From positions 24,703,695-24,767,694 of the forward strand of contig NC_091143.1 in NCBI RefSeq assembly GCF_041381155.1: DNA of 64,000 bases, written 5' to 3'. The notes beneath the pieces were generated by a model, which saw only the letters and a list, made by a program, of their open reading frames with translations, searched no databases and was not told the origin of the DNA. Origin of the DNA: Argopecten irradians (lineage: Eukaryota > Mollusca > Bivalvia > Pectinida > Pectinidae). Positions within the stretch are counted from its first letter, which is position 1, and each line of letters opens with the position of its first letter. A program made the translations under genes and the position numbers. Below, piece after piece: positions 11,650 to 22,920 of the stretch.

Positions 11650-12014
11650 TTAAGATGCTCCACCGCCGACAGAGCATAAATGATACCCATTATTTTAGCA
11701 ATAATTGGTATTTAATTGTGTATATATGTGTCTGATTAACACATGAATTAATTTAAAATAATTTATTTTGCTTTTGGTGCATGCACAATCAGTACTGCAT
11801 TCCATATTGGACATAGTGCCACTGAATTTTTTCGGGATATGCAATCAATTATTTTTGATATTTTTATCTTGAAGTAAAATTAGAAGCTCAAACTTTTCAA
11901 TGGTGGTAATGGCGTAAAGTAATTAACTTTTGTAACCAAAGAAAAATACTATATCGTCTGCTCCTGTTTTTGAGAGTGAAAAAATACTGTTTGTCAGCGG
12001 TGGAGCATCTTTAA
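11650..12014. mobile_element. TTAA-flanked MITE, copy 1
   Basis: Terminal inverted repeats AGATGCTCCACCGC and GCGGTGGAGCATCT, with TTAA at both ends (one A lost on the left). It belongs to a family with four other copies here (16,474, 21,092, 29,844 and a deleted one at 34,111). It is about 365 bp and non-coding. TTAA targets are typical of piggyBac and Kolobok groups, so it may be mobilised by such a transposase. Confidence 0.85.
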
Positions 12015-12249
12015 TCTTTTGGGGGATTGATCTATGCTATTAAGATTTTGAGGTAGACCAAGAAAACAGTGTAATATGGATGATTTAAACCATAAGATGG
12101 AACAGCCATTTTGACAGTGATCTCTTGACATGTCCATGACGACATTACCGGTACTAACATAAAATAGTTGCTTTACGAGTTGTTTTATTTGTCCCACTTC
12201 CTTTATGCTGAGCACATTAATAGAGAAAACAATATTGTTAAAAAATGTC

Positions 12250-12650
12250 TTTTTAAAGGTCCACTACCTTTCCGGAGCAAAATTTAAAGGTTTCTTAAAA
12301 ACATTAATAACAAAAGAAAATATATATGGATGGCTTATGATGAGGTTACAACACCAAAAATATGCAAGATTTCCTGTCTAATGTACGATAACAGTGGAGA
12401 TTCATTTCGCTGTTTTGTCGTCTGGCGCAGTGATAGTCAACTACCGCGCGGCATTTAGGACGACGGCGGGAAACATAAAACGACCCGCGTTATGAAAATT
12501 AACATTTTTTTTATTCTAATTAAATAGTTCTGAAGGCGATGATAAGTTTGCTTGTAAACGTATAGTTAATAACTTCTGCGACTCTACAAAATTATTGATC
12601 TCGGTTTACATTCCTATTTTAAAAATTATTAAGCTGTTATACATATAAAC
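12250..12650. repeat. Interspersed repeat, also present inverted at 22,004-22,260
   Basis: Begins AAAGGTCCACTACCTTTCCG. Contains a G+C-rich core (GTCAACTACCGCGCGGCATT, ACGACGGCGGGAAACATAAA) whose reverse complement occurs at 22,180-22,250. The second copy begins with a similar AAAGGCCCACTACCTTTCCG, so the family probably has inverted ends. It lies directly upstream of the TMEM53-like coding exon. Confidence 0.65.
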
Positions 12651-12695
12651 AGTGACAATATTTATCGTTACTTTTTACAGATAGACAGTGGCGGG

Positions 12696-13571
12696 ATGGA
12701 GACAATCTCTGTCACCAGCGTCAATATTGGTGGCCTTGAACTCAAGCTCCGCAAGATTGTACGACCTTTACCACAATCTGACGAGTCAAGTGAGACACAG
12801 AATCGGTCTACTACCCTGGTGTTATTTTTCGGATGGCTGGGTGCTAAACCACGAGCTCTTGACAATTACTTCAATTTGTACCAAGAAAGTGGCCTTGACG
12901 TCCTGTTTATCCCGGGTCAGGCAAAGTTGTTCGTTTGGCCTCCGTCAGTAGATGTTTTTGCCAAGTCTTTGATGGAGCTGCTTATGCGAAACACAAAAAT
13001 CAGTAGTTACGATAGTTTTCTAGTCCACGGGATGTCAATCGGCTGCTATGTGTTCACATGTTGTTTGATGAAAGCATACAAACACCGACAGGAGTTCTCT
13101 CCATTTGTTGACAAAATCAAGGGCGTCATCATGGATAGTCCAACATATGGATCGTTTGAACGGATGAGAAAAGGGGTCGCAGGTGGACTTGCCAAAAATC
13201 CTATTGTTCAAACTGTGGTTCCAAGACTTCTATCAATTTATTTCTTTTTCGCTTGGAATTGTACAGTTGAATTCTTTGAAAAGGCAATGCACTTCTTGGA
13301 AGAGCAGCCATTGAACGTGCCATACGCTTTTTTCTTCTCCCAGGAAGATCCAATGTGTGACGCAAACGTCATTTCGGGTATGATTGAAAATTGGCGGGAA
13401 AAAATGTCGACTACTGTGATAACGAGGTTTTGGAAAAAATCTGTGCATGCTGGGCACCTTCGCCATCATCCGGGCGACTACAAGGAGACATTCAACCAGT
13501 TCATTTCTCTTTATTTTGACAAATTACACGAGCATATCATGGAACAAGCGGCATCAAAATCAAAACTATAA
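12696..13571 (+). CDS. TMEM53-like protein (DUF829, alpha/beta-hydrolase fold)
   Basis: One uninterrupted 291-residue reading frame in a single exon; an acceptor (CTTTTTACAG) ends at 12,680, so an upstream non-coding exon exists and the ATG at 12,696 is the first in frame. The protein matches the TMEM53/DUF829 layout: a beta strand and turn LVLFFGWLGA near residue 41, LMELL near 93, nucleophile elbow GMSIG (Ser114), IMDSPT near 146, an acidic loop SQEDPMCD (Asp218 or Asp222) and HAGHLRHHP (His254) near the C terminus. These fit a Ser-Asp-His triad. A hydrophobic run at 178-187 is short for a membrane span. Known: vertebrate TMEM53 is a nuclear-envelope protein linked to BMP/SMAD signalling; its enzyme activity is not settled. 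Family assignment is firm; orthology to TMEM53 itself is likely, not proven. Confidence 0.88.
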   Translation: METISVTSVNIGGLELKLRKIVRPLPQSDESSETQNRSTTLVLFFGWLGAKPRALDNYFNLYQESGLDVLFIPGQAKLFVWPPSVDVFAKSLMELLMRNTKISSYDSFLVHGMSIGCYVFTCCLMKAYKHRQEFSPFVDKIKGVIMDSPTYGSFERMRKGVAGGLAKNPIVQTVVPRLLSIYFFFAWNCTVEFFEKAMHFLEEQPLNVPYAFFFSQEDPMCDANVISGMIENWREKMSTTVITRFWKKSVHAGHLRHHPGDYKETFNQFISLYFDKLHEHIMEQAASKSKL

Positions 13572-13598
13572 TATTAAAGGAAATATTTATGGACTGAA

Positions 13599-14040
13599 CT
13601 TAGTCTCATGTTATGTTCGATGATGCCATTGCTTAGCTTCACTTCAGAAGTAAACGACCATGGTTTGATTTTAAAAGTTATACATACATATATATATATA
13701 TATTTACATATGCCCCTATATAGTCAACGGAAGGGGAGTTGCGTTCAAATTAGGGTAATCGCAATGACGTATGGTTACAAGCACAGTATGCAGAGTTTTG
13801 TTGAAATAGGACTAGGACATTTTACACTAGCGGCCATGTTGGTTCCAACTTGGAACCCTCAAATAAGACTTGCCAGACGAACTGGTTCGTTCCAGCGGAA
13901 CGTCGCATACCATTTAGCAGAACGTCGGGAACGTACCACTAAATGGAACAGGCTGTTAGTCTCATGTTATGTTCGATGATGTCATGGCTTAGCTTCACTT
14001 TAGAAGTAAACGAATAAAACTTGATTTTAAAGTTATAAAT
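13599..14040 (+). repeat. Direct repeat in the TMEM53-like 3' region
   Basis: About 80 bp starting TAGTCTCATGTTATGTTCGA at 13,599 recurs at 13,955 with a few changes. About 270 bp of unrelated sequence containing a short palindrome (GTTCCAACTTGGAAC) lies between. An AATAAA-type signal follows the second copy near 14,013. The layout suggests a local duplication of the 3' UTR, giving two possible ends. Confidence 0.7.
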
Positions 14041-16473
14041 ATACATGCCGTTAATTTCAAGAAGAACTTTTAAAATATTTTATCCACTACCCAAAAATAC
14101 ATGGGTTTTAATGTTAAATTTACAGACAAGAGCTTAAATTATTTTTGACGGTGCAGTTAAATGAGTACATATGGTCAGACTTTGAAGCCATGTTGTAGTC
14201 TACGATTTCATTTTACATTGTTATTAGTAAAGCGATTTCTGCATGTATATGTCAATCTAAACGCACATAAAGCTTAAAAAAACAGAATTTTACAGTGGAC
14301 ATAAACATATTCTGTGTTGTAACTAATGTTTATAAGGCATCATGCATGCATGTCTGACCCATTTGAATGATTTTCACAGCTTTATTAACCAACCCCAATT
14401 GTTTTAAGTAGATAACATGTGAAAACTTCTACTCCGTTATGGCATATACATGTACATATATAACTTAAAACACAGAAACATGATTTATTTTTATTGGAAA
14501 AAAAATATTAAAGAAATGTTATCAAAAGTAATCAAAAATTAAATTATTTATATTCTACATGTATATGCAATGCATACATTTGTTATTACAATAAATAACC
14601 TGTTATATTCTTTATTCTCTGTCTTTGACCACATTATTTTCATCATTGCTGTAGCTACTGACAAAAAAATATCTCGACAGTTCTCTGGTCATCACTGTGA
14701 GGGATTCGTGATGACTTTATGACATTGCTGCATGCTTATTATGCTGTCTCAAACAGGTATATGTGGATCGAGTTTCATTAAATTGTTTGTTTGTCATGTA
14801 AGTCTCATTAAACTGCAATGTACCATTTTGAATAGTTTCGCCACACAATTATTAGTTTAAACAATATTTTACTATCTTATACGATATTGTGGTGTTCGGC
14901 GTCCGTCGTCCGTCAACAATCGACTCCTTCTCCATAATAACCACTGGTCGGAATTTAACAAAATTTGACTGGTAGCATCCTTATGGGGTACTGACTGAAA
15001 ATTGTAGAAATGGTTAGGCTAACCACCAGGGGCCCTAGGGGCGGGGTCAAACGGAGTCAACTTAGCTATTTTCATATAAACGACTTCTTCTCCGATACTA
15101 AGCATGGGAGAGCACTCATAAAGCAATGGTAGCATCCTTACAGGATGGGGATTCCAAATTGTACAAAGGAAGGGGCCTGAGATGAAGTCTGACTAAATTG
15201 ACCCGCCCATTAGCCCCAACCCATAACGATACTTCATACAAAGATATGAGTAATGTCTTGATGGCTTTCAAAGAAAAAGTCATTTATAGCAATATACAAA
15301 AAAATATTGCCAAATCCTGACTATTAGGCCATATGGATATAAGGGTGTCACTGCTAAAAACGCTTGTTGTCTCTGATAATAACATTTTTAAGGATAACTT
15401 GACCATGATGTATCATCAACATACATGCATGATTACAACTTATATAATTAATTTGTAATCTAGCGAATGAACATCTGAATCAATACCATAATACATGTAT
15501 ATGTAAGCTTGAATATGTGTATAGTTCGCTAAACTTGCCTATATTATTAGGCTTTTTTTAAATTTTAACATTTTATTCATTTATTTATTATATTAAATTG
15601 TTCAGAAGATTTTTTTGACAAGTGTAGTATTAACGGTAAGCTTGAAACTTCGCGACACTACAAAATTATCTCATTTTACATTCACAATAAGTCATATAAA
15701 AAACAACTGTTTCGGAAATGTAGTGGGCCTCTTTTATGTTAATGTTGTTGAGAATATATATATATGAAGTGAAAAACGTCATTCGGTTTAAAAAATCTTT
15801 CAATGATCCCACCGGAATTTTCCTAACTTCGGCAATTCAAGGATGAAAATATACATAAAGCACTGCTAAAGGACCAATCACTATTTACTATTTGCTGTCA
15901 TTTGATCCTAGCTAGTTGTTCAACAAACCAATATTTGTTGTCATAAGGGTACCAATGTTCCATAGAAATAAACAGTGTAACACGTTCAAAAAATAAAGAA
16001 AAAAATATTTAATGTTATTACTATAACCTGGATATTGTTTTTAACTCGATGGAGCTATACACATATACCTGTATCAGAAACATATATACGTGTATATGTA
16101 TATATGTTTCTGCCCGTATAGACAACCGTAGATATCGTAACTGGATACGTTTTTTACAACTTTATTTATGGTCGGGGACATCGTAGACATCGATCTTGGA
16201 CCGTATTCCAAGGATTTTGTGTTCAATGTAAGGGAGAATAGTCTACTCGATAACCTCAATTTTTTTTCTTTTAGTCGTAAAAAAGTATAAATGCCATAGC
16301 TTTCATAAGATAAGATTTATTTCTGAACTTGAGCGGTTACTGGGAATGTATTGTACACAGATCTAAACCTAACAAGTACAAAAGGCTAATGGAATGATCA
16401 AATCATGGATGTAAAGGATATTCACTAAATCTCATTTTAAATTGTCTTTTAAAAATACAAATCATTTAAAACT

Positions 16474-16821
16474 TTAAAGATGCTCCACCGCTGACAAATG
16501 GTATTTTTTCACTATCAAAACAGGAGAAGACGATTTAGTATTTTTCTTCAGTCACAAAAGTTACTTACTTTACACCATTACCAACATTGAAAAGTTTGAA
16601 CTTCTAATTTCTACTTCAAGTTAAAAATTTGAAAAATAATTTATTCCGTGTCACTATATCCTATATGGAATAAGTACTGATTGCGCATGCACCAGAGGCT
16701 AAATAAATTATTTTAAAATTATTTTTTGTGTTAATTAGACATATATATGCACGATTAAACACCAATTATTGTTCAAATGATGTATATCATTTATGCTCTG
16801 TCCGCGGTGGAGCATCTTTAA
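16474..16821. mobile_element. TTAA-flanked MITE, copy 2
   Basis: TTAA then AGATGCTCCACCGCTGACA at the left; the right ends GCGGTGGAGCATCT then TTAA. The interior aligns by eye with the copies at 11,650, 21,092 and 29,844; relative to copies 1 and 4 it lies in the opposite orientation. Confidence 0.9.
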
Positions 16822-18117
16822 CCTTTCATATTTGACTCGAAAACATTTTGCATCAAATTCCGGAATTTCTTCACAGTCTCTGAGTATTCTGAAGTTATAC
16901 TAGTTTGAATGATCACATAAACGCTTAAGCTGCGTATCGCAAATGCTTGAAATTTCACATGTGTTGTTGTCTGACATGTATTTGACTTGAACGCCAATTT
17001 AGCGTCAAACTTACTGAAATCGAAGGTATTTATTTATTACCGTTTGCACTTTTAACCTGCTTGATATACTTCTTCATGTGTTTGTAAAATGTGATGCCTG
17101 ACAGACGTACATACAATCTGTAAACAGTCCTGACTGACCTTGGAAATGTTCGAATTATCGGGATTCGGGGACTATTTCTGCGCCATGTGAATCCTGTCAA
17201 ACACTTTATTTATATCTTCAACTGTTCTGTAATTTCGTTGACCATTATATTGTGCTTTATTTTTGACAAGACTAATACATTAACAGTTACTAATGTAAAA
17301 TTTCAGAAAAGAAAACGTTTATTTGTATACAGATTGTCAATGATGACAGATGTACGCGACTGTGTCCTGCTGAATATCCTCTTTCCACTAGCAGCTGACC
17401 AATCTAGCTACAATGCATAGCGGCCTCAGGATTTTTTAATTAACTCTTACTGACACAGCTCATCTGACTTCCATCTTTCATAAGAATTAAGCTTAAATGA
17501 CCCTTATCTTCTCCTTTTAGTTTTCTCCCCATGTTTTTCTTTATGGCCTGGTCATATTTACACTAGTAGCATATATTATTGGTTACCTATCAGAACGTAC
17601 CGAGGTGCTAGTGTGCTGTAGTATGGTTTAACTCACAAATTAATTAATTACCCACATAAATTGTAAGCAGCGTTACGCAAGATGCAAGATGACCCATGTA
17701 TGCTATTATGGGGCCATGTTGGCCGAGAAGTTAATATGACCTGACATATTTAATTACCATAAGCCTTCCACCTCTGGTTCGAAAACTTTTTCATATCCCA
17801 TGAGGGGCAGTTGCCAGGTACTGACTGCTGGTCGGCAGTTTAATTTACTTGAAGTACATCAGTTTTTCTCCACCATCAAACCTGGCATGTCATTACATGA
17901 CCGGGATTTAAGTGGGACATAAAAGTAATCAAACAAAACACTATTTGCCAAACTTCTAATCATACCATCAGAAGACAAAACCTATTATGTAAGTGTACTT
18001 CTAACTCCTCGGTTGAAGTACGCTGTTAACCCAATTGTGATATTACATATTCTATTGTATGTCAATTGAACAATCTAAGACTCGTGCTAGTAATGAAATG
18101 TAACATTATCACATGGA

Positions 18118-18190
18118 TTATAGTTCGATCCTTAGAGCATCTGGCTAGTGCTCAGATGTTCCAGGTTTGAACCCCTGTCTGGCTGCTACA
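18118..18190 (+). repeat. tRNA-like relic, possibly a SINE head
   Basis: TAGTTCGATCCTTAGAGCATC resembles a D-arm/A box and AGGTTTGAACCCC a T-arm/B box, with the spacing of a tRNA. The acceptor stem is not convincing and no second copy was seen, so it is not called a tRNA gene. Confidence 0.35.
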
Positions 18191-18453
18191 TGAACATTTT
18201 CTGAATCTCTGCTACATTTTCTCAGCTCCAGTCACAAAACACTAACATATTTATCAGTTAAGGACTGTATGTTAATATATATATTTATCATCTTACATTG
18301 GTTCAGACATGCTACAAAAACATATATTTTTTCTGAAACTTTTTTAGCTGAAAAGTCTTGCTACTTAATTCCTTTTGCTGAAATAAGTGACCAAAAATCC
18401 AAAAAAAAAAAAGAATACCTGGTAATGATTTAAATATTGTGTTCTGTTTTCAG

Positions 18454-19609
18454 ATGCCAAGATTAGTGGATAAGAGCAAATTTCTTGTCATCAGATTGGC
18501 CTTACATGGCTGTACCAATAGACCTTTTTTCCACATAGTCCTAACACGTAACAGAAGTCCTAGAAATGCTAGACCTCTTGCTCAGCTTGGAACCTACGAC
18601 CCTTTACCAAACACAAACAATGAACGAATGGTGTCGCTTGACATGGACGCAATAAACAGAATTCTTAGCAGTAAACCAAAGATCACAAAAACTGCTGCAC
18701 AGATATTAGGTAAGAAAAACACTTCATAGTGACCAATTTATATCTACAGTAAAACAAGGTTATAACGAACACGTCTGCAACAAATTCATGGCTATAATGT
18801 AGTAATTTTCGTGTCTCATCAATATTAATATACACCTGTATTATGTTTATTATATTATATGACAAGCCATGCTTATAACAAAGTGATTTCGTTGGTCCCC
18901 AGCGGTTCGTTACAACTGTGTTTTACATAAGCACCACTGTTCAAGAGGAAATAAGGCTTTCAAATACAGAGATAAATAGACTTGTAATGTATTCGGTTGA
19001 TCAAAACCTTCATTATACATTTTATGTAGTCTTATTCACTATAACCCTTATTTCCACTGTCATTGTATATATTTTGTCACAGTTTGGAGGATTAACTAAA
19101 GTGGGACCAACATAAACATTTGGAATTCGGAAGCTTATTCTGTTTCTGAACTTTTGGATTAATTTGTGGTAATACTGTACAACCAGTGGATAAGAATAAA
19201 CTGATACCATATCTAGATTTTATCCGTTATTGAATTTTAATCTAATAATAGATACGTACGTGTGCAATCCAACCTGTCTATAAAGACCATCCAATAGGCG
19301 AAGGTAAATGGTCTTTACAGTCAGATGGTCTTATTACATAGTCTATATCAAGTAGCAGTTTGTATTAACAGAGATGTGGTTTAACTATTTTAAAAGGCTA
19401 TCAAATTGTGCAGCTGTTCAAGCTGATAAAAAGTTGATCATTTTGATTTTTCGTCTTTTCCAGGATTGAGTGGCTGCCTTCCTATCCATCCTCTATCTTA
19501 CCTGGCAGGACATCGAGCTACACAGAGAAAACTGTCAAAGTCAACTCAGGAATCAAGTATAGAATCTGATAATGATGAGGAGTCAGGAACAGACAGTGAA
19601 AATGTGTGA
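18454..19609 (+). CDS. MRPS16: Mitochondrial small-subunit ribosomal protein bS16m
   Basis: Two coding exons, 18,454-18,709 and 19,464-19,609, join in frame (QILG with the Gly codon split after its first base) to give 133 residues. The first exon starts exactly at an acceptor TTTTCAG next to the ATG, so the 5' UTR exon lies upstream. The S16 signature is clear: IRLALHGCTNRPFFHIVL at the start, then RNARPLAQLGTYDPLPN. The acidic C-terminal tail (SIESDNDEESGTDSENV) is an extension beyond the bacterial core, as usual for the mitochondrial form. The protein belongs to the body of the small mitoribosomal subunit; import would use its own N-terminal part, since no separate presequence is evident. 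3' UTR runs from 19,610, probably to about 20,100, where ATTAAA-like signals and a T-rich run occur. Confidence 0.95.
18747..18926. mobile_element. Short TIR element in the MRPS16 intron (pogo/mariner-like MITE)
   Basis: Left GTAAAACAAGGTTATAACGA and right end TCGTTACAACTGTGTTTTAC are imperfect inverted copies, with TA next to the left end. About 180 bp, non-coding. Similar in kind to the element at 20,279. Confidence 0.5.
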
Positions 19610-20278
19610 AGATAAATCGTACTTAGTCAAATTGGTGAAAAAGACATGTGATGACTGAATGTTTAGTGTGTATGGTCAGAAGTCTGGGAAGGAGATGATG
19701 AATAACTAAGGGGATTCAGCGTGTTAATTCTCGTGTCTGTTTGTGACTTCAAAATGATGAAGAGGGGAATTCTTGATTTGTAATACATGAGGATGTCTAT
19801 CAAGATTTAAATGGACTATACATGGACGGAGGACTTCTGCATTGTTTCTGTGTTATTTTTGTGGTTCATTTCCTGTGACATACACAGAATCATATAAAAC
19901 AATTTTATATGGCCTGATTTAATAATTTTTTAAATGAAAAGAAAGAGTGAAATGTTGATAATTTTGATCCAGTAATAATTCTATAGGTTTCTAATTGTTA
20001 AAATGTTTCCTTCATTTAGAATTCAGTTTCCAAGTGTATGATGTGAATGTAATTGTATGTATAATTAAAATGTATGTTGTTGTTTTTTTATATTTTTGTG
20101 ATTTTTTTTCTTTTTATGAACTGTAAGATAGAATTAAAATAACAACAGCTGTTTGAGAACAGCAAAGCTTGCCCCTGGCAGCCTTTGAAGACCTTAGCCA
20201 TGTAATCACAATTTTAGCCATTGAATCTCTTAAAATTCTCAAAATCCTGTGATGATTGCCCATAGCCATAATAACATA

Positions 20279-20688
20279 CAGTCCACCCCACTTAATACGA
20301 ATTCGGAGTACAAAATTCTGTTTTATACAATTAGAATTAAAATCCCTTGCAAACTGCATTCAATATCCTATTGTTCTTGTTACCTGTTTAGTACAAATCG
20401 CTTAATACAAAATTCTGTGTAATATGAAACAATATTCGAGTACCCTGGGTACTTTTTGTGTTATTTTAAACCCAAATATTAAATGGGAAGTGACAAAACC
20501 ATGTAAATTATTATAATTGATCACTGTCGTTTTGACACATGTACTCAAATTATGCCTATATAGTAGATAATCCATACATGGGGATGAACAATTTTCAATA
20601 AAACAATAGCATATCCCTGACTTAAGTCTCATATTGTTTCGTTTTCTGTATTTGTTGTATAGAAATTCGTAATAACAGGGTTGGACTG
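20279..20688. mobile_element. Pogo/mariner-like MITE with TA target duplication
   Basis: The left end CAGTCCACCCCACTTAATAC and the right end TAACAGGGTTGGACTG are inverted copies with a diverged middle, and both are flanked by TA. The interior repeats TACAAAATTCTG. About 410 bp, non-coding. It lies just past the MRPS16 3' UTR. Confidence 0.75.
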
Positions 20689-20689
20689 T

Positions 20690-21091
20690 ATGTAATCCTA
20701 ATCCATTACATCAAGGCAGATGTCAATGTCATTTGTAGAGGAAAAGAACAGTACAAACTGACCCATTGGGCATCTTGAAATTTTAATTTTTCATCCTCAA
20801 AATATTTGTCCATACCAAAAATGAAACTTATAATGCAATGTTTATGCATAATATGTTCTAGCATGTTATGAATATGACAGTGATTTCAGGTTTGATATAG
20901 GGGCTAGGATTACAGAAATCATTTGCTAGCAATAACAGCATTTTACAACATGAACCTTAACCTGATCATTTTGGGCCTCCTGAATAACCTGATCATTTCG
21001 GCCTCTTTACATTTTTAAAAATCATCATTGTCTTACTTAAAATGTTTGTTAATAGCCATTACAACACTTGTTACATATAATGTATATACTA
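20690..21091. other. Non-coding stretch
   Basis: AT-rich sequence with no exon, RNA gene or clear repeat recognised. Confidence 0.5.
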
Positions 21092-21424
21092 TTAAAGATG
21101 CTCCACCGCTGACAAATGGTATTTTTTCACTGTTAAAAACAGGAGCAGATAATTCAGTATTTTTCTTCAGTTACAAAAGTAACTAACTTAACACCATCAC
21201 CACCATTGAAATGTTTGAGCTTCTTATTTCACTTCAATTTCAAAATATTAAAAATTATTCCCGGGAAAAAAAACGTGGCACTATATCCTATATAGAATGA
21301 CAAACGGCAAAATGAATTATTTTATTTTTTGTTTTAATTAGACATATATATACACGATTAAACACCTATAATTGTTCAAATGGTGAATGTTATTTATGCT
21401 CGGTCAGCGATGGAGCATCTTTAA
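21092..21424. mobile_element. TTAA-flanked MITE, copy 3
   Basis: Ends TTAA-AGATGCTCCACCGCTGACA and GCGATGGAGCATCT-TTAA. About 333 bp; same family and orientation as copy 2. Confidence 0.9.
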
Positions 21425-22003
21425 TATAAGAACTCCAAAGTCATTTGTTATGGATAACAGTATTTCAACACTTGCACCAAATTCTTAGGCTGGTCATTTA
21501 ATCCTATTGGGTCTCTTAAAATTCTAAAAAAAATCCAGCGATTTCTTCCTTAAAGCTGACAATGCAAGTTTAGAAGTATGCATTTAAGATTTTAAAAAAA
21601 ATGTATTGAAAACAAATTTTTCAAAAATCGTTTATGAGACAACCTCTCCCAGTTACGACAGAGCCGTATCCAAGAAAGGGGAGATACACTAATAATAATA
21701 TTTATTTATAATGTAATGTTAAATGTAAAAATATTTTGTTGATAATGGTACTATACCGGATTTGTTTGGAGATGGCTAATATAGGCTTTGCCTGTTGCAA
21801 AATCCATTTGCATATTTTTTTGCAATAAAATATGTTGAAATGAAATGAAAGGCAACCATTTTTCTTTTGCCCTGCTTGGTAGTTCGATGGAATGGTCGGC
21901 TCGTTTGGGACTGTTGGTCACGTGCACGTGGCCAGTCGAGTACATATATATATACATAGAGATATAAGGACGGATCATTATTTGAATTTCTATTTATATT
22001 TAA

Positions 22004-22260
22004 AGGCCCACTACCTTTCCGAAACGGTTTTTGATTTTTAAAATGGGGAATGTAAAACGAGATTAATAATAAATTTTGTAGAGTTGCAAAAGTTATTAAC
22101 TTAACGTTAATACTACACTTATTTATCACCTCCTAAACAATTTAATCAAAATAAATAAAATGTTAATTTTCATAACGCCGGGTCGTCTTATGTTTTCCCC
22201 CGTCGTCCTAAAAAACCACGCGCGGTAGTTGACTATCACTGCGGCAGACGGTTAAAACAG
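22004..22260. repeat. Interspersed repeat, inverted copy of the one at 12,250-12,650
   Basis: Starts AAAGGCCCACTACCTTTCCG and contains GTTAATTTTCATAACGCCGG and GCGCGGTAGTTGACTATCAC, the reverse complement of the core near 12,425-12,520. Confidence 0.65.
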
Positions 22261-22299
22261 CGAAATGACTGCAATGCATCTGCATTGTGATCACATATA

Positions 22300-22920
22300 T
22301 TACGCAGGAGAAATCTTGCATTATGGTTTGTGTGGTGCTTCGGTGGTGGGTGTGGTGGGGTTTATAGCGTTGTTGCCTGGATGAAGTGTAGGCGTTTGTT
22401 TTTTGAGTGTTCTTTCGATAATTGCCCCTCCGGATTTTTCTAGCTTCGTGTGAGTGTGCTCTTTTATTACTGTAATCGGTGGGGCTCAGGTGATTTAGTA
22501 AGGCCATCGATTTTTTGCATAATATTTTTTTTTTTTTCGGGGATAAGGTTGGTGAATTAAGTGTGGAGGGAGATGAGGTAATTAAAGGAATGTTTTTAAA
22601 GAAATTGTTATATTAGTGTAGAGTTGGTTTGTGGGTGCTGATGTAAAGGAAATACATAATAGGGTTTTGTTTGTCGAAAAGGTGGGAATAATTAAAAGAA
22701 AAAAAATAATAAAAAAAGGTAAAAAGTGTAAATTTATAAAAAAAAAGGCTTTTAAAAATTTTGGAAAAGAAGTAGGTGGGGGAAGAAAATGTTACTCTTG
22801 TGGAATTTAATGTGAGGAAAAATTTTACTGAGGATTCTAGAGAAATGAAATAAAGACAGAGATAATGTTAGAACGAGGCGAATAGTGGTGGAAGGAGTTT
22901 TTCGAAGAATGATTTTCTTG
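22300..22920. other. Cytosine-poor, G/T/A-rich stretch
   Basis: The + strand here is nearly free of C over long runs and rich in GGTGG, GTGGTG and A/T homopolymers, unlike the sequence on both sides. No gene or repeat was recognised. It may be a biased repeat or low-quality assembly sequence. Confidence 0.6.

Larger units (their letters stand above)
14041..18453. other. Intergenic region between the TMEM53-like gene and MRPS16
   Basis: No coding exon recognised. About 14,885-15,370 is a dispersed repeat with GTCCGTCGTCCGTCAACAA, followed by two similar blocks (CGACT..CTTCTCC, TGGTAGCATCCTTA), a pattern common in mollusc genomes. A TTAA MITE (16,474-16,821) and a tRNA-like relic (18,118-18,190) lie further on. 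The rest is AT-rich with TA-repeat patches near 16,080 and 13,690. Confidence 0.5.

Noticed and set aside
13608..13979. 123-residue reading frame after the TMEM53-like gene
   Set aside because: It runs through the duplicated 3' UTR and shows no recognisable domain.
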